DNA from: SKLM01 sp041687115
GTDB taxonomy: Bacteria; Chloroflexota; Anaerolineae; B4-G1
Reading direction: 5' to 3'
Length of the DNA stretch: 64,000 bases
Assembly: GCA_041687115.1 (NCBI GenBank)
Contig: JAWLCP010000005.1
Span: forward strand, 1-64,000
Positions 63,997 through 64,000 of this stretch are shown here, one piece after another (position 1 is the stretch's first letter; every line of letters begins with the position of its first letter). The translations under genes were made by a program, and so were the position numbers. A model generated the notes under the pieces. It had not been told where the DNA came from. It worked only from the letters and a program-made list of their open reading frames with translations, and ran no database searches.

Positions 63997-64000
63997 CTTA

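Overview
The window looks like a GC-rich genome segment from a member of the Chloroflexota, most likely a metagenome-assembled or draft scaffold. The best clues are a row of very large membrane glycosyltransferase-like proteins: a DUF2298 'YYY' protein with an N-Y-Y-Y-F-G motif, and an Agl23/TIGR03663-type protein with a C-terminal NHL propeller. Both families are known from Chloroflexota and archaea. A run of exactly 100 Ns at 47791-47890 marks an assembly gap that cuts two genes. No rRNA, tRNA, CRISPR array or insertion sequence was seen.

Region 1 (1-19781, + strand) is one tightly packed surface-polysaccharide operon of the Wzx/Wzy type. It opens with the end of a Wzc/CpsD-like ATPase that has a degenerate P-loop. 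A nonulosonic-acid set follows: PseB dehydratase, PseC transaminase, SpsF-type cytidylyltransferase, PseH-like acetyltransferase and PseI synthase. No UDP-sugar hydrolase (PseG/SpsG) is visible. Then come a hexapeptide acyltransferase, a flippase, an unusual 662-residue GT-B-like protein, four GT4 glycosyltransferases, a sulfotransferase, an O-antigen-polymerase-like protein, an epimerase, WecB and the initiating sugar-phosphate transferase.

Region 2 (19967-26830, - strand) holds a PPC/DUF296 gene with a GT2 gene, and a TetR-controlled operon with two ABC ATPases and two HlyD-type adaptors but no permease. The TetR promoter has near-consensus boxes and a perfect 14-bp operator.

Region 3 (26961-43034, + strand) begins at a promoter so close to the GTG that the transcript should be leaderless. 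It encodes an UPF0104-type flippase-like protein, a CDP-paratose/tyvelose 2-epimerase-like enzyme, a GT4, a methyltransferase and four large PMT/GT39-like membrane proteins, probably for lipid-linked sugar transfer or protein glycosylation. A second near-leaderless promoter lies before 37765.

Region 4 (43047-49435, + strand) has a 2-oxoacid:ferredoxin oxidoreductase whose gamma domain is fused to the beta subunit, a tyrosine recombinase overlapping it, a UbiA-type prenyltransferase behind a strongly structured leader, a VOC protein cut by the gap, a histidine kinase and a small membrane protein.

Region 5 (49449-60302, - strand) is an oligosaccharide uptake and phosphorolysis locus. A LacI regulator sits under a consensus promoter with two identical operators. 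It is followed by a family-5 solute-binding protein, two permeases, two ATPases, a GH130 enzyme, a broken GH4 remnant and a GH94 phosphorylase. The enzyme set suggests beta-linked gluco- or manno-oligosaccharides. A promoter plus hairpin between LacI and the binding protein suggests a small RNA.

Region 6 (60433-63996, - strand) has a small lipoprotein and the molybdenum-cofactor operon moaC-moaD-moaE-moeA. Between moaD and moaE lie five tandem copies of a 68-bp unit, each able to fold into a hairpin.
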